64,000 nt of DNA from Noviluteimonas gilva (GCF_009740395.1 NZ_WOXT01000004.1:248001-312000); one strand, 5' to 3'. Positions 28,771 to 37,802 are shown, counted from the first letter of the stretch. The notes: generated from the sequence alone by a model not told the origin. Numbers and translations: made by a program.

Positions 28771-29331
28771 ATGTCCCGAACTCTCCTGGCGCTGGCCATG
28801 GGCGCGGTTGCCTGCGCCGCCGTGGCCGGCGAGAAGGACAAACCGGCCGCGCCCTTCTCCGACGATCAGCTCATCCAGAGCGCAACGAAAGCCGCGCCGC
28901 AGAAGGTGGCCGCGGGCGCGAAGGTCATCGCCATCGACGACAAGGGCGTCGCGCGCACCCTGCGCGAAGGCAACAACGGATTCACCTGCATGCCCGACAA
29001 CCCCACCACGCCCGGCCCCGATCCGATGTGCATGGATGCCGCCGCGATGGACTGGGCGAATGCATGGATGTCGAAGAAGGCGCCGACCGTCGGCAAAGTC
29101 GGCCTGATGTACATGCTCGAAGGCGGGACGGATGCGAGCAACACCGATCCTTACGCCACCGCGCCTTCGAAGGAAGGCCATTGGGTGGAAACCGGCCCGC
29201 ACGTGATGGTCGTCGGCGCCGCGCCCGAGTTCTACGCGATGTATCCGAGCAACGCAGATCCCGACACCGCCGTTCCCTACGTCATGTGGTCCGGCACGCC
29301 GTACCAGCACCTGATGGTCCCGGTGCGTTGA
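28771..29331 (+). CDS. Periplasmic hypothetical protein
   Basis: 186-residue exported protein of unknown function. ATG 28771 (MSRTLLALAMG) is preceded by GTGGAGG and opens a signal peptide ending AVAGEKD; an upstream in-frame ATG at 28723 lacks this. The mature part has two cysteines in FTCMPDN and PMCMDAA, then Met-rich stretches (KVGLMYMLEGG, HVMVVGAAPEFYAMYP). It stands 80 bp after the TPR gene and may be its partner. No known domain was recognised. Confidence 0.7.
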   Translation: MSRTLLALAMGAVACAAVAGEKDKPAAPFSDDQLIQSATKAAPQKVAAGAKVIAIDDKGVARTLREGNNGFTCMPDNPTTPGPDPMCMDAAAMDWANAWMSKKAPTVGKVGLMYMLEGGTDASNTDPYATAPSKEGHWVETGPHVMVVGAAPEFYAMYPSNADPDTAVPYVMWSGTPYQHLMVPVR

Positions 29332-29335
29332 GCGC

Positions 29336-29371
29336 AAAAAAAAAAGGCCCCCGATCGATAGCTCGGGGGCC
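29336..29371 (-). terminator. Rho-independent terminator of the beta-helix gene
   Basis: A 9-bp stem (GGCCCCCGA/TCGGGGGCC, 29346-29354 and 29363-29371) is flanked on the low-coordinate side by ten A, i.e. a ten-base U-tract on the minus strand. It ends the leftward beta-helix transcript and may also slow the convergent rightward one. Confidence 0.92.
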
Positions 29372-29414
29372 CTTCGCGTTGTCGCCGACGAGAGCGACAG
29401 CGTGCGTTGCTTCC

Positions 29415-30524
29415 TTACTGGAAGTTGTTCGTACCGATGGTGACCAGGGCGCCGCCGCGGATCAGCACGTCGCGCTCGATCTTGCTCGTCCAGCCGGTCT
29501 GCGTGAACGGCGTGCGGACCTTGGCGCCGAGGCGCGTGTAGTTCTGGTACGACAGGTTGTTGGTGTGCGTGCAGCTCTTGGTGTTGGTGTTGTACACCAC
29601 GCCCGTCGCCGAGTTCAGGCGGAACGTGCTGTTCTTCACCGTCAGGCCCGTGATGCCGACCGTGCCCATGCCCAGGCTACCGTTGCGCTCGAACGTGCAG
29701 CCGTCGAACGTCACGTTGGTCGTACGGTTCCAGATGTTGACGCCGTACTTCTTGTTGTCGTTGAAACGGCAGTTCTGGATCAGCACGTTGTTGCAGGTCC
29801 AGCTGGCGTCCGGCTCGATGTCGATGCCGCACTCCGGCGAGGTGCCGTTGGTGAAGCTGAACTCCGAGTCGTACACCTTGATGTTCTTGCAGTTGGTGAT
29901 CGACAGGCCCTGGCGACGGTTGTTCGTCGCCACGATGTTGGCGACGACCACGTCGTCGGCCGAGCCGCCGATGCAGACGCCGTCGCCGGTGCAGTCGGCC
30001 ACGCGCAGGTCGCGGATGGTGACGCGGATGCCGCCGAGGCACTGGATGCCGTGGCCCCACTCATGCGTGCCGCCGCCGGCGTAGACGTGCGTGGCGCGGT
30101 CGCCGATGAGCTGGCCGCCCGAGACTTCGACGTCGGACTTGTCGTTGATGTAGATGAGGTAGTGGCGGATCAGCGACGAGGTCTTCGCCTTGAGGATCGC
30201 GCCCGGCAGCAGCTGGAAGTGCATCTTGCTGCGCAGGTTGATCTTCTTGGCCGTGTCGATGATGTACGTGCCGGCCGGGACCTGCACCGTGCCGCCGGTG
30301 GTCGGCAGCGCGTTGATGGCGGCCTGGATGGCGGCCGTGTCGTCCTTCACACCGTTGCCCAGCGCACCGTAGTTCTTCACGTTCAACAGCGTCGTACCGC
30401 GGGCGCGGGTCGGCGGGGTGGTCAGCGCGAACGCCGGCAGGGAGACGCCGCCGATCAGCAGCGGGACCGCGCACATGGCGGAGTTCTTGATGAAGGCGCG
30501 GCGCGCGGTGTTGGTCTGCTGCAT
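29415..30524 (-). CDS. Tat-exported right-handed beta-helix (pectate-lyase-like) protein
   Basis: 369-residue secreted protein of the pectate lyase / GH28-like parallel beta-helix superfamily. The N-terminus has a twin-arginine pattern (RRAFIK) before a hydrophobic stretch ending PAFA, so Tat export is likely. Next comes the YGALGNGVKDDTAAIQAAI signature seen in pectate-lyase-3-type and tailspike proteins, followed by repeating Asn/Val/Gly coils (e.g. NNVLIQNCRFNDN, TNVTFDGCTFERN). Several cysteines occur in the coils. It could be a polysaccharide lyase or hydrolase; the catalytic residues could not be placed. It is a single-gene unit with its own promoter region and strong terminator. Confidence 0.8.
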   Translation of the reverse strand: MQQTNTARRAFIKNSAMCAVPLLIGGVSLPAFALTTPPTRARGTTLLNVKNYGALGNGVKDDTAAIQAAINALPTTGGTVQVPAGTYIIDTAKKINLRSKMHFQLLPGAILKAKTSSLIRHYLIYINDKSDVEVSGGQLIGDRATHVYAGGGTHEWGHGIQCLGGIRVTIRDLRVADCTGDGVCIGGSADDVVVANIVATNNRRQGLSITNCKNIKVYDSEFSFTNGTSPECGIDIEPDASWTCNNVLIQNCRFNDNKKYGVNIWNRTTNVTFDGCTFERNGSLGMGTVGITGLTVKNSTFRLNSATGVVYNTNTKSCTHTNNLSYQNYTRLGAKVRTPFTQTGWTSKIERDVLIRGGALVTIGTNNFQ

Positions 30525-30896
30525 TTGGGAAAACCCTCGTACTTGGAAGAAAGCGGGTGTTCCCGCTCGGCGAGGGCAAATGTAGAGACCGCGTGAATTT
30601 TGGCTAGCGGGAATTGATGAAACTGCGGATTGCGCCGCATGTATGGTTCAGCTTCAAAACCTGAATGCGAAAATCAGGCGATTAACTAATGATTTTCATG
30701 ATGTTATGAAAACCTTAAAACGAGAAATCAATCGTGAAACGCGCGAAGGCTGCGCGTGTTCGAACGTTTGCTCCACGTGAATTCCGGGCTGCTGAATGGT
30801 CGAAACGAGACTCTCGGTCACCCTCTTGCGCGAAATGTGAGGTCGGGCGTAGCGTGATTCCAACCGGGCAATCCGGCCCGGACAGGGGGTAGCGCC
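30525..30896. other. AT-richer intergenic control region
   Basis: 372 bp without a convincing gene, between the divergent beta-helix gene and exbD-like gene. The middle (about 30600-30740) is clearly AT-richer than its surroundings. It carries the predicted leftward promoter, an inverted repeat TTTTCAT-N6-ATGAAAA at 30693-30712, and a second small repeat CCTGA/TCAGG near 30660-30677. Nothing further was recognised near the exbD side. Confidence 0.6.
30703..30731 (-). promoter_or_regulatory. Predicted promoter of the beta-helix gene
   Basis: On the minus strand TTGATT (30731-30726) is separated by 17 bp from CATAAC (30708-30703). The -10 lies inside the inverted repeat TTTTCAT-N6-ATGAAAA (30693-30712), so a repressor there would block initiation. 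Start near 30696 implies a 5' leader of about 170 nt. Confidence 0.38.
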
Positions 30897-31301
30897 ATGG
30901 CCGTCTCCGCATTCGCACAGTCGTCGAACGATCGCGACTTCGCCGACATCAACATCACCCCGCTCGTCGATGTGCTGCTCGTGCTGCTGATCATCTTCAT
31001 GGTCGCCGCGCCCGCGGTGACCAAGGCCGTGGACTTCACCCTGCCCCAGCCCGGCGAGAACAAAGAGAAACCGCAACGCATCGAACTCGGCGTCCACGCC
31101 GATGGCTCGGTCACCTGGAACGGCGCCGCGCAGCCGCTCAATGGCCTGCGCTCGCTGATGGAAGTGGAAGCCCAGCGCGATCCGGCGCATCCGCCGATGC
31201 TCGTAATCGACGCCAGCGGCGATGCCGATTACGGACTGGTCACGCGCGTGCTCGCCGACGCCAACGCCGCGCAGCTCAAGCACATCGCGTTCGCCCAATA
31301 G
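30897..31301 (+). CDS. exbD: ExbD/TolR-family biopolymer transport protein
   Basis: Proton-channel accessory protein of the TonB energising complex. The 134-residue product has a short cytoplasmic N-terminus, one transmembrane segment with the family's essential Asp region (INITPLVDVLLVLLIIFMV), and a periplasmic domain ending DANAAQLKHIAFA. No exbB or tonB is adjacent, so this is an orphan copy, perhaps working with ExbB encoded elsewhere for the many TonB receptors here. A TolR role is possible but less likely without tol-pal genes. Confidence 0.88.
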   Translation: MAVSAFAQSSNDRDFADINITPLVDVLLVLLIIFMVAAPAVTKAVDFTLPQPGENKEKPQRIELGVHADGSVTWNGAAQPLNGLRSLMEVEAQRDPAHPPMLVIDASGDADYGLVTRVLADANAAQLKHIAFAQ

Positions 31302-31315
31302 GGAGGGGTGCGTCC

Positions 31316-31347
31316 GAACACCCGCTCGGTCATCCGAGCGGGTGTTC
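31316..31347. terminator. Convergent hairpin overlapping a gene end
   Basis: A perfect 14-bp stem (GAACACCCGCTCGG/CCGAGCGGGTGTTC) with a TCAT loop lies between exbD and the convergent membrane-protein gene. The last codons and stop of the latter (31330) are inside the hairpin. No T-run follows on either strand. Confidence 0.6.
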
Positions 31348-31719
31348 GCGATGCGAGATGCGATAACCGATCAGCCCGCACAGCAGGATCACCACGTTGC
31401 CGGCGAAGTCCAGCAGCATCCACCTCGTGAAGATCGGCTGCACGAAGTAGAAGTACCAGTTGAATGCGAAGAACGGGATCGACCCGAGCAGCCCGAAGGC
31501 GAGGAAGGTCTTGGGCGTGAACTTCGAAAACCAGATGATCCCGCCGCACAACACGGCCTGCGCGCCGAAGCACGCGATGAATACGGAGGACGCCGCCGTC
31601 AGCACCTGGTGTTCGGGGCGGATCGTCAGTTGCTCCACCATCCGCGGCAGGAACATGCACCACGCGCCGAGCACGAGGAAGATCGAGGCGAGGATGCGCT
31701 GGAGAGTCTGCGATCGCAT
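31330..31719 (-). CDS. Four-helix inner-membrane protein, unknown function
   Basis: 129-residue protein with four hydrophobic segments (about 8-26, 43-62, 72-92, 102-120) and short polar loops, rich in aromatic residues (FFAFNWYFYFVQP). The last codons form part of the hairpin at 31316-31347. No enzymatic motif was seen. It is 45 bp upstream of the end of the serine hydrolase gene on the same strand, so it could be transcribed after that gene. Confidence 0.7.
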   Translation of the reverse strand: MRSQTLQRILASIFLVLGAWCMFLPRMVEQLTIRPEHQVLTAASSVFIACFGAQAVLCGGIIWFSKFTPKTFLAFGLLGSIPFFAFNWYFYFVQPIFTRWMLLDFAGNVVILLCGLIGYRISHREHPLG

Positions 31720-31764
31720 GGGGCGCTCCGTTGCCGGGGCCGCGGGGCTTCCAATGTAACGCCC

Positions 31765-33306
31765 TTACGGCGAACAGTCGCCCGTGCGGGTGAAATCGAG
31801 ATCCTCGAAGTCGGAACTGAAATCGCCCTCCGGATCCACCTTGCGCATGCGCATGTGCCCGCTTTCGAAATCGACCCAGGCTTCGAGGTCCATGCGGTCC
31901 TCGTCCCAATCGATGCGCCACTGTCCGTCGACGGTGACGACGTGCCCCGTCATCAACGGTGACTTCTCCGACGCCCACTGCAAGCGGCCGTTGACCGGAC
32001 ACAGGCGCACCGTACCGAACCACGGATCGCGCCACGTGCCGGTGCGCTTCGGATCGAACGGCGCGGCGAGCACTTCACGCTTGCCGTCGGGCTTGGTGTG
32101 CGGCTTCGCGTCGGCCTCGGCCTGCTTCCACTCGGCCTCGATTTCGTCGGCGTAAGGCGCGATCGTCGTGTCGGCATCGGGCTTGGTGAACTGCTTCGTC
32201 AACACTTCCGACAACACCGTGCGCGTGTCGTCGGCATCGGCGTTGATCATGAACACGAAGCCGCTGCGCTGGTCCGGCAGCAACACCATCGCCGAATACA
32301 TGCCCGACAACGTGCCGGTGTGCGACACGGTCCATCGCCCATCGACATCCGCCAGGCGGAAGCCGTAGGCATAGGCGAGCGCATGCGTGTGGTCCCACTT
32401 CACGCGCCGCCCGGAGATCGGCATCGGCGTGCGCGCCTTCCACATCTCCTTGCGCTGCGCGTCGGACAACCACGCCTTCGCCTGCGCATCGGGCGCGAGC
32501 CATGCCTGCATCCAGCGCAGCATGTCGTCCAGGCTGCAGCGGATGCCGCCTGCGGCGGCCGATGTGATCGCGGGCACCTGCGTCCCATCGACGTTGTCGC
32601 CGGGCTTGTACTGCATGTTCTCGCCGCGCGTGTGCGGTTGCGCGACATCGCCGACCGCATCGCGATCGAACGCGCCGACCTTGCAGCGCGTCATCCCGAG
32701 CGGATCGAAGACCTCGCGCTGCACGAGCGTCTCGTACGGCGCCCCGCCCGCGGCCGCGGCGACTTCGCCGGCGACGACGTACAACAGGTTGTCGTACGCA
32801 TAGCCCGATCGAAAACTGTAAGCGGGCTTGATGTACTTGAGCCCGGCGATGATGTCGCCGCGCGTGAAGGTGTTCGGCTCCGGCCACAACATCAGATCGC
32901 CGCCGCCTTCAGGCAGCCCGCTGTTGTGCACGAGCAGATCGCGCACCTGCATGTTCTTCGTGACCCACGGGTCGAACATCGCAAACTGCGGCAGGTGCTT
33001 GGTGACCGGATCGTCCCAACGCAACTTGCCTTGGTCGACCAGGCGCGCGAGCACGCTGGCGGTCATCGCCTTCGAGTTGGAGGCGATCTTGAACAGCGAT
33101 TTCGATGTGAGCTTCTGGCCGCTGCCGGCGAGCGTTTCACCGCGGGTGGTTGCATAGACGACCTTGCCGTCTTCGACCACGCCCACGGCGATGCCGGGCA
33201 GCTTGTAACGCGCGACCGTGTCGTCGACGGTGCGCTGCCAGGAAGACGACTGTGCCTGCGCGCCGAAGGCGAGCAGGCACAGGCTTGATGCAAGGACTCG
33301 TTTCAT
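31765..33306 (-). CDS. Class C beta-lactamase-like serine hydrolase, exported
   Basis: Exported serine hydrolase of the beta-lactamase/DD-peptidase (AmpC, esterase EstB, D-aminopeptidase) superfamily. The 513-residue product has a signal peptide ending AQAQ, S76-N-S-K79 as the SxxK catalytic motif, Y171-D-N173 as the YxN motif, and an HTG triad near 340 in VSHTGTLSG. About 110 C-terminal residues form an extra beta domain. The superfamily acts on D-amino-acid peptides, esters or lactams. Its place beside a probable muropeptide locus suggests a peptidoglycan-related substrate, but a terminator separates it from that receptor gene. Confidence 0.88.
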   Translation of the reverse strand: MKRVLASSLCLLAFGAQAQSSSWQRTVDDTVARYKLPGIAVGVVEDGKVVYATTRGETLAGSGQKLTSKSLFKIASNSKAMTASVLARLVDQGKLRWDDPVTKHLPQFAMFDPWVTKNMQVRDLLVHNSGLPEGGGDLMLWPEPNTFTRGDIIAGLKYIKPAYSFRSGYAYDNLLYVVAGEVAAAAGGAPYETLVQREVFDPLGMTRCKVGAFDRDAVGDVAQPHTRGENMQYKPGDNVDGTQVPAITSAAAGGIRCSLDDMLRWMQAWLAPDAQAKAWLSDAQRKEMWKARTPMPISGRRVKWDHTHALAYAYGFRLADVDGRWTVSHTGTLSGMYSAMVLLPDQRSGFVFMINADADDTRTVLSEVLTKQFTKPDADTTIAPYADEIEAEWKQAEADAKPHTKPDGKREVLAAPFDPKRTGTWRDPWFGTVRLCPVNGRLQWASEKSPLMTGHVVTVDGQWRIDWDEDRMDLEAWVDFESGHMRMRKVDPEGDFSSDFEDLDFTRTGDCSP

Positions 33307-33331
33307 GTGGCTTCCAGCGTGGCGATCCCCG

Positions 33332-33363
33332 AAAAAAACGGCGGCCCGGAGGGCGGGCCGCCG
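33332..33363 (-). terminator. Rho-independent terminator of the Oar-like receptor
   Basis: A 10-bp stem CGGCGGCCCG/CGGGCCGCCG (33339-33348 and 33354-33363) is followed on the minus strand by seven U (A-run at 33332-33338). It ends the transglutaminase-receptor transcript before the serine hydrolase gene. Confidence 0.92.
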
Positions 33364-33375
33364 GGGGTGCCGACT

Positions 33376-36312
33376 TTAGAAGTCAAGCGAAACCTGAAGC
33401 TGCCCGTAGGCGCGCGATTGGTAGTCCGTGCCCTGGAGGAAGAACTCGTTCGGCGTTCCGATGCCGTCCTCCAGTTCCAGGTCCTCGTTGACTTCCGTCA
33501 CGCGCTGCATGTTGAAGACGTTGAACAGCGAGAACTTCACCCGCAGGTCGGCGCCGCCGAAATCGTGCTTGTAGGTGATGCTCGCGCCCAGGTCGTACGT
33601 CCACGGCAGACGGCCCCAGTCGCCGCGACCGATGTGCGTGTACGTACGCTGGTCGTTGGGCAGGTCGCAGTTCGCCGTGCAGATGAAGAAGCTGCGGAAC
33701 TCGGTCTCGTCGAACGGGTTGCCCGCGCCGAACGCGCTGATCGGACGCCCCGACCGTGCATCGAACGCAGCACCGATTTCCCACGCATCGTTGATCGCGT
33801 ACGCACCGTGCAGCTTGATCTGGTGGCGGCGATCGTTGGGAAGGTAGCCCTCACCGTCGAAGTTCACCCACGGATTGTCGAAGGCTTCGGTACGGCCCGA
33901 ATCGGCGAAGTCGGTATCGGAGTTCACCGGACCTTCCGCGTTGCCTTCGCTGAAGGCCAGCGTGTACGACGCGTTGAGCGACCACTTGTTGTCCCACGCG
34001 CGGTCGAGCACGAATTCCAGCGCCCGGTAGTCGCGCTTGGGCTTCTGCCAGCCGGTGGTGCCGACGAAGTTGCCGTCGACGTCGTACAGCGCCCAGCCCG
34101 TGGTGGCCGTGTCGATGTTGATCCAGTTGTCGTTCACGCCGTCGCAGTCGGTGTCGCCGTAGACGGTGGCGACCTCGCCCGGATTGGCCATCGCGAAGAA
34201 GTCGACTTCGCAGAAGCCGTTGTACGTGATCTCCATGTCGTCGATGGCGTTGTGCAACTTGCGGTAGATGCCGCGCACGCCCCACGACCACGACGGATCG
34301 AGCTGCTGCTGGAAGCCCAGGATCATTTCATCCTGGTACACCGAGTCCATGTCGGCATCCACTTCGCCGCGCACGTCGGGCACCGTGCCGTCGCCCTGCG
34401 AGACGTCCACCGGACCGATCTGCGGCCCGAGGATCGGGATGTTGCCCGCGTCGAAGCCGTTGAACACGTAGAAGGTGCGGCGATCCAGGAACGGACCGGC
34501 CTGCTTGATGTTGATGACGTTGGCCACCGGCAGGAAGTAACGGCCGACGTTGCCGTACACCTTCATGCTCGAATCGCCGTTGAGATCCCACGAGAAGCCC
34601 AGGCGCGGCGCCCACATCGAATCCATCTTGATGTAGCTCTCGCCCTGCCCATTCTTGTTGTCGAACTCCTCGTTGCGCAGGCCGAAGTTCAACAGGAAGC
34701 GATCGCTGACCTGCCAGTTGTCCTCGATGTAGTACGCCGAGTTGACGGTTTCGAACGTGCCTTCGTTGCGCACTTCGCGCGTGCGGACGTAGGCCGTCGT
34801 TCCCGGAGGAACGGGCGTACCGTTGACGATGCCGCTGCCGCCGACGTTGAAGACCTCGTAGCGCGCGCCGCCGCCCGGATAACGCTGGTTGTATCCACTG
34901 GTGTTGTTTTCGTGGTCGTAGCCGAAGCGCAGCAGGTGGCTGCCGAGTTGCCATTCGAAGTCGAGGCGGTACTGCTCGCGATCGTCTTCGCGCGAGACCA
35001 CCGCGGTGTTGCTCGTGCAACCCAGGAAGCTCGAACCCACGCGGCGGTCCTGCACCAGGTCGCAGGTGTCGTCGGTCAGGCTGTGGATGTCGGTCGTGCG
35101 CTGGTTTTCACCGTACATCGCGCGCATCGAGAACTTGTCGGTGAAGAAGCCGTTGTACGTCAACGCCCAGTTGTCGCCGCCGGTTTCGTTGAACGTGGTG
35201 TTCTCGTAATTGCGCGAGCCGTTGAAATCGCCGCCCGGATCGATCCCGTATTGGTCGGTCGTCAGCTTGTCCGAGTCGGAGAAGGCGAGGAATTCCAGGA
35301 TGTGGTCGTCGGTGATGCGCCAGTCGAGCTTGGTGCCCCAGAACCCGCTGTTCGAACGGCCGTCGAAGAAGTTCTCGTACTCGTTGTCGGAGCTGCGCGG
35401 TTCGAAGTCGCGCCCTTCGTACATGCCGAAGAAGAACAGGCGATCCTGGATCAGCGCGCCCGAGGCGTAGAGGTTCAGTTTCGCGGAATCGTAGTCGTCG
35501 AACTGCGCGACGCGGCCCGGCTTGTTCTTCTGCGTGAACTGCAACCAGTCGGGTTCCCACACCAGCTCGGCGCCGTACTGGAATTCGTTGGTGCCCGACT
35601 TGGTGACGGCGTTGATCACGCCGCCGGTCGTGCGACCGAACTCCACGGAGTAGCCGCCGGTCTTGACCTGGAACTCCTGGTAGAACGCATCGGGCACCGC
35701 GGAGTTGCCCACGCGGTTGTAGAAGTCGGTGACGTTCAGGCCGTTGATGTAGACCGCGTTTTCCGCGACCGACGAACCGCCGAAGGACACGCCGCCGAAC
35801 TCGCCTTTCACCACGCCCGGCGCGAGCTGCGCGACCGACAGCGCGTCGCGCTGGAGCGGCAGGCGCTGGATCTGGTCGGCGGTGATGTTGGTGGCCGATT
35901 CGGTGGAGGAGACGTCGATCGGCGAGATCGACGTGCCCTGCACCTGGACCGTCTGCAGCTCCGCCGACGCGCCGGCCAGATCCCTGGTCGTCGTCGTGCC
36001 GAGGCTGACGTTGACCGTCACCGGGCTACCGATCGCCTGCCCGTTCTGCTGGACGGTGACCGTATACGTGCCGACCGGGAGGGATGCGATGCGATAGCTG
36101 CCATCGGCGTCCACCGCGACCGTGCGCGAGAAACCCGTCGCCGGATTGGTCACCGTCACCGTCGCACCCGCGGCCGCATGGCCGGCGAGCGCACCCGCGG
36201 TGTTCTGCGCGAAGGCCGGCAGGGCGATGGGCGCGGTGAGCGCCATGCCCAGGGCGAGCCAGAGTGACGTCCGATGCATCGCGTTGTTCTTCTTGCTCTT
36301 CATGCCACTCAT
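33376..36312 (-). CDS. Oar-like TonB-dependent receptor
   Basis: Outer-membrane transporter of the Oar-like group. I start it at ATG 36312, whose bases overlap the stop of the transglutaminase gene (ATGA); ATG 36303 is an alternative with GGAGGGGG at a longer spacing. The 978-residue product has a signal peptide ending PAFAQ, a carboxypeptidase-regulatory-like fold (about 35-115, with GSYRIASLPVGTYTV), a plug with APGVVKGEFGGVSFGGSS and YINGLNVTDFYNRVG, and a barrel ending LQVSLDF. An Asp-rich DTDCDGVNDN loop could bind Ca2+. The substrate is unknown; the divergent cell-wall peptide genes suggest muropeptides. Confidence 0.88.
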   Translation of the reverse strand: MSGMKSKKNNAMHRTSLWLALGMALTAPIALPAFAQNTAGALAGHAAAGATVTVTNPATGFSRTVAVDADGSYRIASLPVGTYTVTVQQNGQAIGSPVTVNVSLGTTTTRDLAGASAELQTVQVQGTSISPIDVSSTESATNITADQIQRLPLQRDALSVAQLAPGVVKGEFGGVSFGGSSVAENAVYINGLNVTDFYNRVGNSAVPDAFYQEFQVKTGGYSVEFGRTTGGVINAVTKSGTNEFQYGAELVWEPDWLQFTQKNKPGRVAQFDDYDSAKLNLYASGALIQDRLFFFGMYEGRDFEPRSSDNEYENFFDGRSNSGFWGTKLDWRITDDHILEFLAFSDSDKLTTDQYGIDPGGDFNGSRNYENTTFNETGGDNWALTYNGFFTDKFSMRAMYGENQRTTDIHSLTDDTCDLVQDRRVGSSFLGCTSNTAVVSREDDREQYRLDFEWQLGSHLLRFGYDHENNTSGYNQRYPGGGARYEVFNVGGSGIVNGTPVPPGTTAYVRTREVRNEGTFETVNSAYYIEDNWQVSDRFLLNFGLRNEEFDNKNGQGESYIKMDSMWAPRLGFSWDLNGDSSMKVYGNVGRYFLPVANVINIKQAGPFLDRRTFYVFNGFDAGNIPILGPQIGPVDVSQGDGTVPDVRGEVDADMDSVYQDEMILGFQQQLDPSWSWGVRGIYRKLHNAIDDMEITYNGFCEVDFFAMANPGEVATVYGDTDCDGVNDNWINIDTATTGWALYDVDGNFVGTTGWQKPKRDYRALEFVLDRAWDNKWSLNASYTLAFSEGNAEGPVNSDTDFADSGRTEAFDNPWVNFDGEGYLPNDRRHQIKLHGAYAINDAWEIGAAFDARSGRPISAFGAGNPFDETEFRSFFICTANCDLPNDQRTYTHIGRGDWGRLPWTYDLGASITYKHDFGGADLRVKFSLFNVFNMQRVTEVNEDLELEDGIGTPNEFFLQGTDYQSRAYGQLQVSLDF

Positions 36313-37802
36313 GCCCCCTCCGGCGGTGTGGTTGGAACGAGGTTCCATTCGAAGTCGTAATCGAACTGGTCGAAATACAGGTTGCCGCCCTTCCACTCGA
36401 CTTCTCCGCGTTGGGAGTCGACGGTGTCGGAGCGGAAGTGCGTCTTGCGCGGCACGAAGTCGACGCCCCACGCATCGTTGAATGCGATGCGATAGCCGTC
36501 GAGCCCGCCGAGGTAGAACCATTCGGTGGCCGGGTCGCCTTCCAGGCGTCCGAAGGTCACGTCCATCGGCACCCATCCATACGGTGCGAGGTACACCTGG
36601 CCCCAGTCGTGCAGGTTCCAGTAATCGGTCGGCGAGAACATCATTCCCGACTGCCAGCGCGCGGGAATGCCGTTCAAGCGAAGCAAGGTGATCAGCAGCA
36701 GCGTCTGCTGGCCGCAATCGCCGTGGTGTGCGTGCAGGGCGTAGTCGCCGATGTTCGGGATCGTCGAATACTCGCGCGCGCCGGCCCACGGGAACTTGTC
36801 GTCGACCAGCGCGAAGAGCTTGCGCGTGATCGCATAGGGATTGGTTTCGTCGCCGACGGTCTGCTTCGACAATGCACGCATCGCATCGGTGAACACGACG
36901 TGCGGCAATTCCTGCGACAGGTAGGGCGCGAGCTCGCGCTTTTCCTTTTCGGTCAGCGGCACGACCTTCGCGGCATCGATCGGATGCGACTGCGCGGAGA
37001 TCGTCACTTCATAGGTGACGTCGAACTTGGTCGGCTTGCCGGCGACGGCGGTGCCCTGCAGGTGCATCGTGCGCATCAGCGCCGATTCGGGAGCCAGATC
37101 GCCCTTCGCGGGCACGCTGCCGACCAGCTTGATGTCGTCCTGCTGGCCCGGAATGTGGCGCGGGAACGGAATCCACGCATCGATCGTTTCGCCCGCGGGC
37201 ACGGCGTCGGCGTTGACCGTCAGCGACTGCGTGATGCGGAAGCGCTGCGGCAACACGCTGGCCTCGCCGGTGGCGATCGCCGCGTCGTGCGCGGCCCTGT
37301 GGTGCGGATGCGCCGACTCCAGCGGGCTGTCGTTGGTCTTCGGCGGCTCGGTGCGGCGTGCGAGCGCGTCGGGCGCCAGGCGCCAGAGATTGGAGACCGA
37401 GCGCTGGAAGTAGCGCTTTTCCCCATCGATGGTCATGTGCTCGAGCGTGTTGTTCGCTTCCCAACGCGCGAACTCATCGTCGCGCAGGTCGGGGATCTGC
37501 TTCTTGATGTCCGCGCGGACCTTGGCTTCGTCGTGCGGGAAGTCCAGGCGAATGCGGCGCATGCGCTCGCGTTCGAAGGCCAGCGCGCGGGCGGTGTCGG
37601 CGGGAACGTTGGGTTGCGCGAGGGCGGCGTCGATGGCCGCGTTCGCGGCCTTGAAGTCGCCCTGGTCCACCAGCGCCACGATCTGCGGCGGGGCCGGTGG
37701 CGGATCGAAAGCGAAGGCACTGCCAGCGACCAGCGCGGCGGACAATGCGAGAGACAACAGCGGCGTTCCCCTGCGCGAAAGCGCGGAACGGAAGGAGGAC
37801 AT
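36309..37802 (-). CDS. Exported transglutaminase-like protein
   Basis: 497-residue exported protein with a transglutaminase-like cysteine-protease fold. ATG 37802 opens a signal peptide (MSSFRSALSRR...AGSAFAF); the longer frame upstream adds nonsense. The N-terminal half is a helical and beta region of unknown role. The catalytic triad is visible as C363 in HGDCGQQTLL, H398 in NLHDWGQVY and D414 in VPMDVTFG. Bacterial members are often peptidases or cross-linkers. Its stop overlaps the Oar-like receptor start, so the two are made together; it may trim or process the receptor's ligand in the periplasm or outside. Confidence 0.82.
   Translation of the reverse strand: MSSFRSALSRRGTPLLSLALSAALVAGSAFAFDPPPAPPQIVALVDQGDFKAANAAIDAALAQPNVPADTARALAFERERMRRIRLDFPHDEAKVRADIKKQIPDLRDDEFARWEANNTLEHMTIDGEKRYFQRSVSNLWRLAPDALARRTEPPKTNDSPLESAHPHHRAAHDAAIATGEASVLPQRFRITQSLTVNADAVPAGETIDAWIPFPRHIPGQQDDIKLVGSVPAKGDLAPESALMRTMHLQGTAVAGKPTKFDVTYEVTISAQSHPIDAAKVVPLTEKEKRELAPYLSQELPHVVFTDAMRALSKQTVGDETNPYAITRKLFALVDDKFPWAGAREYSTIPNIGDYALHAHHGDCGQQTLLLITLLRLNGIPARWQSGMMFSPTDYWNLHDWGQVYLAPYGWVPMDVTFGRLEGDPATEWFYLGGLDGYRIAFNDAWGVDFVPRKTHFRSDTVDSQRGEVEWKGGNLYFDQFDYDFEWNLVPTTPPEGA

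Noticed and set aside
31765-33306. Serine hydrolase as a true AmpC beta-lactamase resistance gene
   Set aside because: It is longer than AmpC, with an extra C-terminal domain and HTG in place of KTG; such proteins are usually peptidases or esterases.
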